From Streptomyces sp. CB02414 (GTDB lineage: Bacteria; Actinomycetota; Actinomycetes; Streptomycetales; Streptomycetaceae), in the NCBI RefSeq assembly GCF_001905385.1, contig NZ_LIPF01000001.1, positions 176,765 to 240,764 of the forward strand: DNA of 64,000 bases, in the 5' to 3' direction. The notes beneath the pieces were generated by a model. The model was not told the DNA's origin, searched no databases, and saw only the letters and a list, made by a program, of their open reading frames with translations. Shown one piece after another: positions 46,930-55,277 of this stretch; position 1 is the stretch's first letter; each line of letters starts with the position of its first letter. Both the position numbers and the translations under genes were made by a program.

Positions 46930-47406
46930 TCAGGCGCGCCGTGTCCGTACCCGTCGGAGAAGGTCCTCGTTGTGTCCGCGGCGGGCCCAGGCGATGATCA
47001 GGAGCGGCACCATGAGGATGACGGGTGTCGCGGCGTTGGCTCCGTCGAAGTAGGTGAGCTGGACGACGAACGCGCCGGCCATCAGAGCGCTGAGGGCCGT
47101 CGCGGCCACCGACTGGAGTACGGGGACCAACAGGGCGATCGCGCCCGCCAGTTCGAGCGCGCCGATGGTGAACATGCCCGCGTTGCCCCAGCCCATGTCG
47201 GCGAAGATGTCGGCCGCCGAGGAGTGCGCGATCAGCTTGGGCAGGGCACTCGCCACGGCGAAGAACACCGCGAGGAGCACCTGCACCGCACGCAGGACGA
47301 TCCGGGCGCCCCGCCCACGGCCCGGTGCGGCGGACGTCGCCGAGGCCGCGGAAGCGGCAGGGCCCGCGGGGGTGGTGGGGACGGTGGAGGCGACGGGCTG
47401 AGACAT
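46930..47406 (-). CDS. DoxX-family membrane protein
   Basis: The 158-aa protein has four membrane segments with the DoxX pattern: VLLAVFFAVASALPKLI, FADMGWGNAGMFTIGALELAGAIALLVP and VQLTYFD. The N-terminal 30 residues are Ala/Ser/Pro-rich. In mycobacteria DoxX works with SodA and SseA in oxidant detoxification; here no partner gene is adjacent. Confidence 0.87.
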   Translation of the reverse strand: MSQPVASTVPTTPAGPAASAASATSAAPGRGRGARIVLRAVQVLLAVFFAVASALPKLIAHSSAADIFADMGWGNAGMFTIGALELAGAIALLVPVLQSVAATALSALMAGAFVVQLTYFDGANAATPVILMVPLLIIAWARRGHNEDLLRRVRTRRA

Positions 47407-47542
47407 GGGGCTCTCCTGGTGAGCGGTCCGTGATGCTGTCGGAATGTAGACCGCCCGCCGGCCCGGAACTCATCGCTCGCCTCGCGTGCGGTCTCGCATC
47501 GCGACCGCACCGGTAGGCCGGCGCGGACCCGCCCCCGGCCCG

Positions 47543-47923
47543 TCAGGAGTCGAAGCGCGCCTGCTGCAGGTACTCCGGGTTCGGGTCCAGTGCCGCCGCC
47601 AGCCGGAAGTGGCGGCGTGCCTGCTCGCCGCACCCCCGGCGTTCGTAGGTGCGGGCGAGGGCGAAGTGGGCGAAGGCGTTGTCCGGTTCGCGCTCCAGGA
47701 CGATGGTGAACTCCAGCTCGGCCGGTCTCAGCTGGGCCGCCGCGAAGAAGGCACGCGCGCGCAGCAGCCGCGCGGCCGTGTTCTCGGGATGGGCGCCGAT
47801 GACCCCGTCGAGCAGTTTCACCGCGCCCCGCGGGTCCCGCGCCGCGAGCAGTTGCTCGGCCGCGCGGAAGTCGATGACATCGGTCTCGGGCGTACGTCCG
47901 GTCGATCCGCTGGTGTCGGGCAC
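47543..47923 (-). CDS. Tetratricopeptide-repeat protein
   Basis: The 126-aa product has a polar N-terminus then about two and a half TPR units (AEQLLAARDPRGAVKLLDGVIGAHPENTAARLLRARAFFAAAQL and NAFAHFALARTYERRGCGEQARRHFRLAAALDPNPEY). It is probably a scaffold for protein contact. GTG start with GGAAGGA eight bases upstream. It follows coaE on the same strand after 50 bp and could be co-transcribed. Confidence 0.87.
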   Translation of the reverse strand: MPDTSGSTGRTPETDVIDFRAAEQLLAARDPRGAVKLLDGVIGAHPENTAARLLRARAFFAAAQLRPAELEFTIVLEREPDNAFAHFALARTYERRGCGEQARRHFRLAAALDPNPEYLQQARFDS

Positions 47924-47973
47924 GGCAGAAGTCCTTCCCTCGCTGGAAGGGATCAACGCCCGTGTGGCTGCCG

Positions 47974-48600
47974 CTATTCCTGGCCCCGGGGTGACCGGCG
48001 CGGCTCGTGCGCCCTGCGGGTCAGCTCGGCCCACACCTCGTCCACGCGGCTCCGCAGCCGGTCCAGCGGTACATCGTTGTCGATGATCACGTCGGCGATC
48101 TCCCGGCGCTGCTCGCGCGTCGCCTGGGCGGCCATGCGGGCCCGTGCGTCCTGCTCGGTCATGCCCCGCAGCCTTACCAGCCGGTCGAGCTGGGTGGCGG
48201 GGTCGGCGTCGACGACGACCACCAGGTCGTACAGCGGGGCCAGGCCGTTCTCGGTGAGCAGGGGCACGTCGTGGACGACGACGGCGTCCTCGGCGGCGGC
48301 CTCCTCCAGGGCCCTGGAGCGGTCGCCGACCAGAGGGTGCACGATCGAGTTGAGCGTGGCCAGCCTCTCCGGGTCCGCGAACACGATCGAGCCGAGTTTC
48401 GGCCGGTCCAGGCCGCCGTCCTCGGCCAGCACCTCCTCGCCGAAGGCCGCCACCACCGCGTCGAGCCCCGGGGTGCCCGGGGCGACGACCTCGCGTGCGA
48501 TCCGGTCCGCGTCGATCAGTACGGCACCGTGCTCGACGAGCAGCCGCGACACCTCGCTCTTGCCGGCGCCGATTCCGCCGGTCAGGCCAACCTTCAGCAT
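47974..48600 (-). CDS. coaE: Dephospho-CoA kinase
   Basis: The 208-aa enzyme makes CoA by phosphorylating dephospho-CoA, the last step of CoA synthesis. The P-loop GGIGAGKS is at 8-15, the acidic DADRIAREV near 30, and the lid and acceptor-site arginines in [18 protein letters not shown]. Length is normal. The ATG is 7 nt after TAAGCT with no ribosome-binding site, so it is likely leaderless. Confidence 0.96.
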   Translation of the reverse strand: MLKVGLTGGIGAGKSEVSRLLVEHGAVLIDADRIAREVVAPGTPGLDAVVAAFGEEVLAEDGGLDRPKLGSIVFADPERLATLNSIVHPLVGDRSRALEEAAAEDAVVVHDVPLLTENGLAPLYDLVVVVDADPATQLDRLVRLRGMTEQDARARMAAQATREQRREIADVIIDNDVPLDRLRSRVDEVWAELTRRAHEPRRSPRGQE

Positions 48601-48645
48601 GAGCGGAAGCTTAGGGCCTGCCCGTGACGGCCCGGCCGAGGGGAG

Positions 48646-49584
48646 TCAGTTGTCGCCCTCCCGTTCCGCCAGGAACCGTTCGAACTCGCGGCCGATCTCG
48701 TCCGCCGAGGGGATCTCGACGGGCTCGGCGAGCATGTTGCCGCGCGTCTCGGCACCCGCGGCGGCGTCGTACTGGTGCTCCAGGCCCTGGACGAGGGCGG
48801 TGAGCTCCTCGTCGCCCTCCTGGATCTGCCGGTCGATCTCGGTCTGGGTGCGGTGGGCCTGCGTGCGCAGGGAGTGCGCGATGCCCGGCAGGACCAGGCC
48901 CGTCGCCCCGGTGATCGCTTCCAGGACGGTCAGCGCCGCGTCGGGGTACGGGGAGCGGGCGATGTAGTGCGGGACGTGCGCGGCGACGCCCAGCACCTCG
49001 TGGCCGGCCTGCATGAGGCGGTACTCGACGAGTGCCTCGGCGCTGCCGGGGACCTGTGCCTCCTCGAAGGGGCTGGAGTGGCCGGGGACCAGGTCGGTGC
49101 GGGTGCCGTGCGGGGTGATGCCCACGGGGCGGGTGTGCGGGACGCCCATGGGGATGCCGTGGAAGTTCACCGACAGACGGACGCCGAGCCGCTCCACGAT
49201 CTGGCCCACGGCCGCGGCGAAGCGCTCCCACTCCACGTCCGGCTCGGGGCCCGACAGCAGCAGGAAGGGCGCTCCGGTGGCGTCCTGGACGAGCCGCACC
49301 TCGAGAGTGGGCTCCTCGTAGTCCGTCCAGGTGTCCCGCTTGAAGGTCAGCAGCGGCCGGCGCGCCCGGTAGTCCACAAGCCGGTCGTGGTCGAAGCGGG
49401 CGACGACCTGGTGGGGCAGCGAGTCGAGCACCTGGTCGACGATCTGGTCGCCGGTCTCGCCGGCGTCGATGTATCCGTCGAAGTGGTAGAGCATGACCAG
49501 TCCGGCCGACTCCTGGGCGAGTGCCATGTCGACGACGGCCAGGCCCTTCGGCTCCCATGCGTACAAACCCTGCGGATCAAGCAC
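48646..49584 (-). CDS. PAC2-family protein
   Basis: The 312-aa protein belongs to the PAC2 family (proteasome assembly chaperone 2-like), common in actinobacteria. Recognisable parts are the first strand [19 protein letters not shown] and the later [17 protein letters not shown]. The family has no settled bacterial function; a link to proteasome assembly is only by name. GTG start with GGGAG upstream. It is followed by coaE after 45 bp. Confidence 0.87.
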   Translation of the reverse strand: MLDPQGLYAWEPKGLAVVDMALAQESAGLVMLYHFDGYIDAGETGDQIVDQVLDSLPHQVVARFDHDRLVDYRARRPLLTFKRDTWTDYEEPTLEVRLVQDATGAPFLLLSGPEPDVEWERFAAAVGQIVERLGVRLSVNFHGIPMGVPHTRPVGITPHGTRTDLVPGHSSPFEEAQVPGSAEALVEYRLMQAGHEVLGVAAHVPHYIARSPYPDAALTVLEAITGATGLVLPGIAHSLRTQAHRTQTEIDRQIQEGDEELTALVQGLEHQYDAAAGAETRGNMLAEPVEIPSADEIGREFERFLAEREGDN

Positions 49585-49711
49585 AGTGACCGCTCCCCTC
49601 CTCGTGTTCCTACGTCACAACGTCCGCGCGGGGACCGGCATTCCCGGTCGGGCCGGATCCAATCTCGCCGGCGTGCGGGCAAGGCTGAGACAAGGCAGAG
49701 ACGAGACAAGG

Positions 49712-49747
49712 CTGAGGGGCCGCACCTCGAAAGGTACGGCCCCTCAG
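49712..49747 (-). terminator. rpsA terminator
   Basis: A 16-bp stem with one mismatch (49712-49727 with 49732-49747) and a CGAA tetraloop lies just after the rpsA stop. The stable tetraloop and length make it a strong intrinsic terminator. Confidence 0.85.
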
Positions 49748-49781
49748 TCAACGGTCAGGCCTCAGCGGCCTCCGCCTGCGT

Positions 49782-51284
49782 TCAGCTCTGGCCGCCGGCC
49801 AGCTTCTCGCGCAGGGCGGCCAGCGCCTCGTCCGACGCCAGGGCGCCGGAGTTGTCGCCACCCTCGGAGGAGTACGAGCCGCCGCCACCGGACGCGACCG
49901 GAGCCGCACCCGCGGTGTCGCCACCCTCGGCAGCGGCCTTCTCGTCCGCCTCGCGGGACTTGATGACCTGCGCCTGGTGCTGCTCGAAGCGCTGCTGCGC
50001 CTCGGCGTACTGGGTCTCCCAGGCCTCGCGCTGGGTCTCGTAGCCCTCGAGCCAGTCGTTGGTCTCGGGGTCGAAGCCCTCGGGGTAGATGTAGTTGCCC
50101 TGGTCGTCGTAGGACGCGGCCATGCCGTACAGGGTCGGGTCGAACTCGACCGCCGTCGGGTCGGCACCGAAGGACTCGTTGGCCTGCTTCAGCGAGAGGC
50201 TGATGCGACGGCGCTCGAGGTCGATGTCGATGACCTTGACGAAGATCTCGTCGTTGACCTGGACGACCTGCTCCGGGATCTCCACGTGGCGCTCGGCCAG
50301 CTCGGAGATGTGGACCAGACCCTCGATGCCCTCGTCCACGCGGACGAACGCACCGAACGGAACCAGCTTCGTGACCTTGCCGGGCACGACCTGGCCGATC
50401 TGGTGGGTGCGGGCGAACTGCTGCCACGGGTCTTCCTGGGTCGCCTTCAGCGACAGGGAGACGCGCTCGCGGTCCATGTCCACGTCGAGGACCTCGACGG
50501 TGACTTCCTGGCCGACCTCGACGACCTCGGACGGGTGGTCGATGTGCTTCCAGGACAGCTCGGAGACGTGGACCAGACCGTCGACGCCACCCAGGTCCAC
50601 GAAGGCACCGAAGTTGACGATCGAGGAGACGACGCCGGACCGCACCTGACCCTTCTGGAGGGTGGTGAGGAAGGTCTGGCGGACCTCGGACTGGGTCTGC
50701 TCCAGCCAGGCACGGCGGGACAGGACCACGTTGTTGCGGTTCTTGTCCAGCTCGATGATCTTCGCCTCGAGCTCCTTGCCCACGTAGGGCTGGAGGTCGC
50801 GGACACGGCGCATCTCGACCAGGGAGGCCGGGAGGAAGCCGCGGAGGCCGATGTCGAGGATGAGACCACCCTTGACGACCTCGATGACGGTACCGGTGAC
50901 GATGCCGTCCTCTTCCTTGATCTTCTCGATGGTGCCCCAGGCACGCTCGTACTGGGCGCGCTTCTTCGAGAGGATCAGGCGGCCTTCCTTGTCCTCCTTC
51001 TGAAGGACCAGGGCCTCGATCTCGTCGCCGACGGCAACGACCTCGTTCGGGTCGACGTCGTGCTTGATCGAGAGCTCGCGGCTCGGGATGACACCTTCGG
51101 TCTTGTAACCGATGTCGAGCAGGACCTCGTCCCGGTCGACCTTCACGATGACGCCGTCGACGATGTCGCCGTCGTTGAAGTACTTGATCGTCTCGTCGAT
51201 CGCGGCGAGGAAGGCTTCCTCGTTACCGATGTCGTTGACCGCTACCTGCGGGGTGGTGGCGGTGGTCTCGGTGCTGCTCGTCAT
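49782..51284 (-). CDS. rpsA: 30S ribosomal protein S1
   Basis: The 500-aa protein has four S1 domains (about 36-108, 120-190, 205-280 and 290-365), fewer than the six of E. coli, as normal in actinobacteria. An acidic and Gly/Ser-rich C-terminal tail follows (PEGFDPETNDWLEGYETQREAWETQYAEAQQRF). It binds mRNA during initiation. The ATG has only a distant GGAG (about 12 nt), and the mRNA leader is long and structured. Confidence 0.97.
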   Translation of the reverse strand: MTSSTETTATTPQVAVNDIGNEEAFLAAIDETIKYFNDGDIVDGVIVKVDRDEVLLDIGYKTEGVIPSRELSIKHDVDPNEVVAVGDEIEALVLQKEDKEGRLILSKKRAQYERAWGTIEKIKEEDGIVTGTVIEVVKGGLILDIGLRGFLPASLVEMRRVRDLQPYVGKELEAKIIELDKNRNNVVLSRRAWLEQTQSEVRQTFLTTLQKGQVRSGVVSSIVNFGAFVDLGGVDGLVHVSELSWKHIDHPSEVVEVGQEVTVEVLDVDMDRERVSLSLKATQEDPWQQFARTHQIGQVVPGKVTKLVPFGAFVRVDEGIEGLVHISELAERHVEIPEQVVQVNDEIFVKVIDIDLERRRISLSLKQANESFGADPTAVEFDPTLYGMAASYDDQGNYIYPEGFDPETNDWLEGYETQREAWETQYAEAQQRFEQHQAQVIKSREADEKAAAEGGDTAGAAPVASGGGGSYSSEGGDNSGALASDEALAALREKLAGGQS

Positions 51285-51375
51285 GTGGGAAAGGGCTCCG
51301 GTACGGACATTGAGTCGTAGGTACTGCTTACGCCGGGAGCCCGTTTCGCTCTGCAGAAGCCGGACAGCCAAGTAA

Positions 51376-51401
51376 GCGTCACCGAAAACCGCTGGTGACG
51401 C
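51376..51401 (-). promoter_or_regulatory. Hairpin in the rpsA leader
   Basis: GCGTCACC (51376-51383) and GGTGACGC (51394-51401) form a perfect 8-bp stem with a 10-nt loop inside the transcribed rpsA leader. It could be part of an S1 autoregulatory structure, but no homologous case was compared. Confidence 0.6.
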
Positions 51402-51481
51402 CTCGAGAACCGAGGGGACATACAACAGATGCGAGCGCGACCTGCTACGTCTGAGGTGCGCAGGCCCGCAGCGCAACTTGT

Positions 51482-51510
51482 AGCATACGGGGGCAGCCGG
51501 GCAGGGTCAA
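51482..51510 (-). promoter_or_regulatory. rpsA vegetative promoter
   Basis: On the minus strand TTGACC (51510-51505), exactly 17 bp, TATGCT (51487-51482). It is a near-consensus HrdB-type promoter and gives a leader of about 190 nt. The region 51285-51670 holds nothing else but this leader and the region before the divergent methyltransferase. Confidence 0.8.
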
Positions 51511-51670
51511 TGCGCGAAGCCGCACACCCGGGGCGGATCGCCCCATTCCCGGCACAATTGCCGCCCCCCGAGGCCACACGGACCCCTTGGGCGCGCCTCG
51601 CGACACGCGGGGCCGGCGGCGCGGAAGCCCGCAGACTAGTACGAGGGAGCCGGTCATCCAAGAGCCCGTA

Positions 51671-52501
51671 GTGTCCGAGGCAGCGTCCGAAGCCGGAGCC
51701 GGCGGACCCGCCGAGCCCGAGGCCACCCGGCGTGCCGCCGGTGTGACGGAGAGCGCCCGCGCCAACCGCGGCTGGTGGGACCGCAACGCGGACGAGTACC
51801 AGGTCGAGCACGGCACGTTCCTCGGCGACGAACGCTTCGTGTGGTGCCCCGAAGGGCTGGACGAGGTGGAGGCCGAGCTGCTCGGCCCGCCGGAGGAGCT
51901 CAGGGGCAAGGACGTACTGGAGATCGGTGCCGGCGCCGCCCAGTGCTCGCGCTGGCTGACCGCCCAGGGCGCCCGTCCGGTGGCGCTGGACCTCTCGCAC
52001 CGCCAGCTCCAGCACGCGCTGCGCATCGGCTCCTCCTTCCCCCTGGTCTGCGCGGACGCCGCGGTGCTGCCCTTCGCGGACGGCTCCTTCGACCTGGCGT
52101 GCTCGGCGTACGGGGCGCTGCCCTTCGTCGCCGATCCGCGGCTGGTGCTGCGGGAGGTGCGCCGGGTGCTGCGGCCCGGGGGCCGCTTCGTCTTCTCGGT
52201 GACGCACCCGCTGCGCTGGGCGTTCCCGGACGAGCCGGGCCCCGAGGGGCTGTCGGTGTCCGCCTCGTACTTCGACCGCACGCCGTACGTCGAGCAGGAC
52301 GACGAGGGCGGCGCGGTGTACGTCGAGCACCACCGGACGCTCGGCGACCGGGTGCGGGACGTGGTGACGTCCGGGTTCCGGCTGGTGGACCTCGTCGAAC
52401 CGGAGTGGCCGGACTGGAACACCTCCGAGTGGGGCGGCTGGTCGCCGCTGCGCGGTCACCTGATCCCCGGGACGGCGATCTTCGTCTGCGAGCGGGACTG
52501 A
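51671..52501 (+). CDS. SAM-dependent methyltransferase
   Basis: The protein of about 276 aa has a class I core: RGKDVLEIGAGAAQCSRWLTAQGARPVALDLSHRQL (motifs I-II), FPLVCADAAVLPFADGSFDLACSAYGALPFV and VLRPGGRFVFSVTHPLRWAF. It resembles ubiquinone-biosynthesis-type methyltransferases of actinobacteria. Acceptor is unknown. The start at GTG 51671 is uncertain because no nearby ribosome-binding site is evident. Confidence 0.85.
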   Translation: MSEAASEAGAGGPAEPEATRRAAGVTESARANRGWWDRNADEYQVEHGTFLGDERFVWCPEGLDEVEAELLGPPEELRGKDVLEIGAGAAQCSRWLTAQGARPVALDLSHRQLQHALRIGSSFPLVCADAAVLPFADGSFDLACSAYGALPFVADPRLVLREVRRVLRPGGRFVFSVTHPLRWAFPDEPGPEGLSVSASYFDRTPYVEQDDEGGAVYVEHHRTLGDRVRDVVTSGFRLVDLVEPEWPDWNTSEWGGWSPLRGHLIPGTAIFVCERD

Positions 52502-52562
52502 GCCACCGTCGCCCGGCACGCGCGCGTGGAGGGCGGTTTCGCCGGCGTACGACACTGGGGAC

Positions 52563-55199
52563 GTGATCCGTTACGACGCCCTGGCCGCCCTGCCCGTACG
52601 CGGTGCCCTGCCCGCCCTGCACGACGCCCTGGAGGGGCACGGCACCGCGGTGCTGGTCGCGCCGCCCGGCACCGGCAAGACGACGCTGGTGCCGCTCGCG
52701 CTGGCGGGGCTGCTGGACGAGGGGCCCGCGCGGCGCGTGGTGGTGGCCGAGCCGCGGCGGATCGCGGCGCGGGCTGCGGCCCGGCGGATGGCGTGGCTGC
52801 TGGGCGAGAAGCCCGGCGGGAGTGTCGGGTACACCGTGCGCGGCGAGCGGGTCGTCGGGCGCCACGCGCGCGTGGAGGTCGTCACGACCGGTGTGCTGCT
52901 GCAGCGGCTCCAGCGGGATCAGGAGCTGACGGGCGTCGACGTGGTGGTGCTCGACGAGTGCCACGAGCGGCATCTGGACGCGGACACCACGGCGGCGTTC
53001 CTGTGGGACGTGCGGCAGACGCTGCGGCCGGAGCTGCGTCTGGTGGCCGCCTCGGCGACGACCGACGCGGAGGGCTGGGCCCGGCTGCTGGGCGGCGCGC
53101 CGGTCGTCGAGGCCCAGGGCGCGTCGTACCCCGTGGAGGTCGTGTGGGCGCCCCCGGTCCGCCCGGTCCGGCCGCCGCACGGCATGCGGGTGGACCCGGC
53201 GCTGCTCGCGCACGTGGCGTCGGTGGTGCGCCGGGCGCTGGCCGAGCGGGCCGGGGACGTGCTGTGCTTCCTGCCCGGGGTCGGGGAGATCGCCCGGGTC
53301 GCCGGACAACTGACGGGTCTCGGGGACGTCGACGTGCTCCAGGTGCACGGGCGGGCGCCGGCGGCCGTGCAGGACGCGGTGCTGGCCCCCGGGGCACGGC
53401 GCCGGGTGGTGCTGGCGACCGCGGTGGCCGAGTCGTCGCTGACGGTCCCGGGCGTGCGGGTGGTCGTGGACGCGGGGCTGGCCCGGGAGCCTCGGGTGGA
53501 CCACGCGCGGGGGCTGAGCGCGCTCACGACGGTACGTGCCTCGCGCGCCGCCGGGCGGCAGCGGGCGGGGCGTGCCGGGCGTGAGGCGCCGGGCACGGTG
53601 TACCGCTGCTGGGCGGAGGCCGAGGACGCCCGTCTGCCGCGCTTCCCCGCGCCGGAGATCAAGGTGGCCGACCTGACGGCGTTCGCGTTGCAGGCGGCCT
53701 GCTGGGGCGACCCGGACGCGTCCGGGCTGGCGCTGCTCGATCCGCCGCCGGGCGGGGCGATGGAGGCGGCCCGGTCGGTACTGACGGCCGTGGGCGCGGT
53801 GGACACCACCGGTCGCGCCACCGGGCGGGGAGCACGACTGTCCCGCCTCGGGCTGCATCCCCGGCTGGGGCGGGCGTTGCTCGACGCGGAAGGTGCGGGA
53901 GCGGACACGGGCTCGGGAACGGACACCGGGCTTCCCACGGGCACGAGCACCAGTGCAACGGCCGCCGAGGGTGCGGGTGACCGGGGCTCGGACGCTCGCG
54001 TCGCCGGCAGTCAGGGGGCCGACTCCGTCGTCCCAGGGGACCGCGTGGCCGAGGTGGTGGCGCTGCTCAGTGAGGAGCCTCCACGGGAGTACGGGGACGA
54101 TCTGGTGGCCGCGCTGCGCGCCGCTCGGCGTGGGGGCGACGCGTACGGGGCGCGGTGGCGGAGCGAGGTCCGACGGCTGCGGACCGCCGGGCGGGGCTCC
54201 GGCCCCGGCGTGGCCCGGGACGTCACCGACGACACCGTCGCCGGGTTGGTGACCGCGCTGGCGTTTCCGGAGCGGGTGGCCAGGAAGGACGGCGGTTCGT
54301 ACCTCATGGTGTCCGGCACCCGGGCCGAGCTCCCGGAGACGTCGGCACTGCGCGGGGCCCCCTGGATCGCCGTGGCCGTGGCCGACCGGCCCGTGGGGAA
54401 GGGGCACGCGCGCGTACAGCTCGGCGCGGTCGTCGACGAGGCGACGGCCCGGCTGGCGGCGGGGGCGCTGCTGGAGGAGCGGGACGAGGTCCACTGGGCC
54501 GGCGGCGACGTCGTGGCGCGGCGGGTCGAACGGCTCGGGGCGGTGGAGCTCACGGCGCGGCCACTCGCCGCCCCCGACTCCTCCCTCGTACGGGACGCGC
54601 TGCTGGAGGGGCTGCGGCGGGAGGGGCTCGGCCTGCTGCGTTGGCCGGCCGACGCGGAGGTGCTGCGGCAGCGGCTCGCCTTCCTGCGGCGACGGCTCGG
54701 CGACCCCTGGCCGGACGTCTCGGACGACGCGCTGCACGCGCGCGTGGACGAGTGGCTGGAGCCCGAGCTGAGCCGGGCCCGGCGACGGGCCGACCTGGCG
54801 CGGATCGACGCCGGGCAGGCACTGGCGCGGCTGCTGCCCTGGGCCTCGGGCGAGGCGGCACGGCTCGACGAGCTGGCACCGGAGCGGATCACCGTCCCCA
54901 GCGGGTCCAGGATCAGGATCGACTACGGCGACCCCGCGCGGCCGGTCCTCGCGGTGAAGTTGCAGGAGATGTTCGGGCTGGAGCAGTCGCCCGAGGTCGC
55001 CGGGGTGCCGCTCCTCGTCCGTCTCCTCTCCCCCGCCGGCCGCCCGGCCGCGGTCACCGCCGACCTGGCCTCCTTCTGGAGGGACGGCTACAACGGCGTA
55101 CGGGCGGAGCTCCGCGGCCGCTACCCGAAGCATCCGTGGCCCGAGGACCCGGCCACGGCGGAGCCGACGCGGCACACCAAGGCCCGGCTCGGGAAGTGA
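52563..55199 (+). CDS. hrpB: ATP-dependent helicase HrpB
   Basis: The 878-aa DEAH-type helicase shows Walker A APPGTGKTT (33-41), AEPRRIAARAAARRM, DECHERH near 130, SATTD, and the RNA-helicase-like QRAGRAGRE motif. The HrpB-specific C-terminal domains follow. An unusual Gly/Asp/Thr-rich insertion (GADTGSGTDTGLPTGTSTSATAAEG) sits at about 440-465. Cellular role of HrpB is unclear; it probably remodels RNA. The GTG start has no obvious ribosome-binding site. Confidence 0.93.
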   Translation: MIRYDALAALPVRGALPALHDALEGHGTAVLVAPPGTGKTTLVPLALAGLLDEGPARRVVVAEPRRIAARAAARRMAWLLGEKPGGSVGYTVRGERVVGRHARVEVVTTGVLLQRLQRDQELTGVDVVVLDECHERHLDADTTAAFLWDVRQTLRPELRLVAASATTDAEGWARLLGGAPVVEAQGASYPVEVVWAPPVRPVRPPHGMRVDPALLAHVASVVRRALAERAGDVLCFLPGVGEIARVAGQLTGLGDVDVLQVHGRAPAAVQDAVLAPGARRRVVLATAVAESSLTVPGVRVVVDAGLAREPRVDHARGLSALTTVRASRAAGRQRAGRAGREAPGTVYRCWAEAEDARLPRFPAPEIKVADLTAFALQAACWGDPDASGLALLDPPPGGAMEAARSVLTAVGAVDTTGRATGRGARLSRLGLHPRLGRALLDAEGAGADTGSGTDTGLPTGTSTSATAAEGAGDRGSDARVAGSQGADSVVPGDRVAEVVALLSEEPPREYGDDLVAALRAARRGGDAYGARWRSEVRRLRTAGRGSGPGVARDVTDDTVAGLVTALAFPERVARKDGGSYLMVSGTRAELPETSALRGAPWIAVAVADRPVGKGHARVQLGAVVDEATARLAAGALLEERDEVHWAGGDVVARRVERLGAVELTARPLAAPDSSLVRDALLEGLRREGLGLLRWPADAEVLRQRLAFLRRRLGDPWPDVSDDALHARVDEWLEPELSRARRRADLARIDAGQALARLLPWASGEAARLDELAPERITVPSGSRIRIDYGDPARPVLAVKLQEMFGLEQSPEVAGVPLLVRLLSPAGRPAAVTADLASFWRDGYNGVRAELRGRYPKHPWPEDPATAEPTRHTKARLGK

Positions 55200-55216
55200 G
55201 CGGACGACGACGTGCC

Positions 55217-55253
55217 CGAGGGGCGCCCCCGCCGAAGCGGAGGGCGCCCCTCG
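55217..55253. terminator. Bidirectional terminator, hrpB/lytic transglycosylase
   Basis: CGAGGGGCGCCC (55217-55228) pairs with GGGCGCCCCTCG (55242-55253). Inside the loop CCGC-CGAA-GCGG forms a second stem, so the whole is one long hairpin with a CGAA tetraloop. It lies between convergent genes and can serve both. Confidence 0.85.
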
Positions 55254-55277
55254 GTCGTGCGCGCGGGAGCCGCGCGC

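Noticed and set aside
51900..55175. Minus-strand open frame of over 1000 codons opposite hrpB and the methyltransferase
   Set aside because: Low-complexity Arg/Pro/Gly-rich product; the plus strand encodes a full helicase and methyltransferase with clear motifs.
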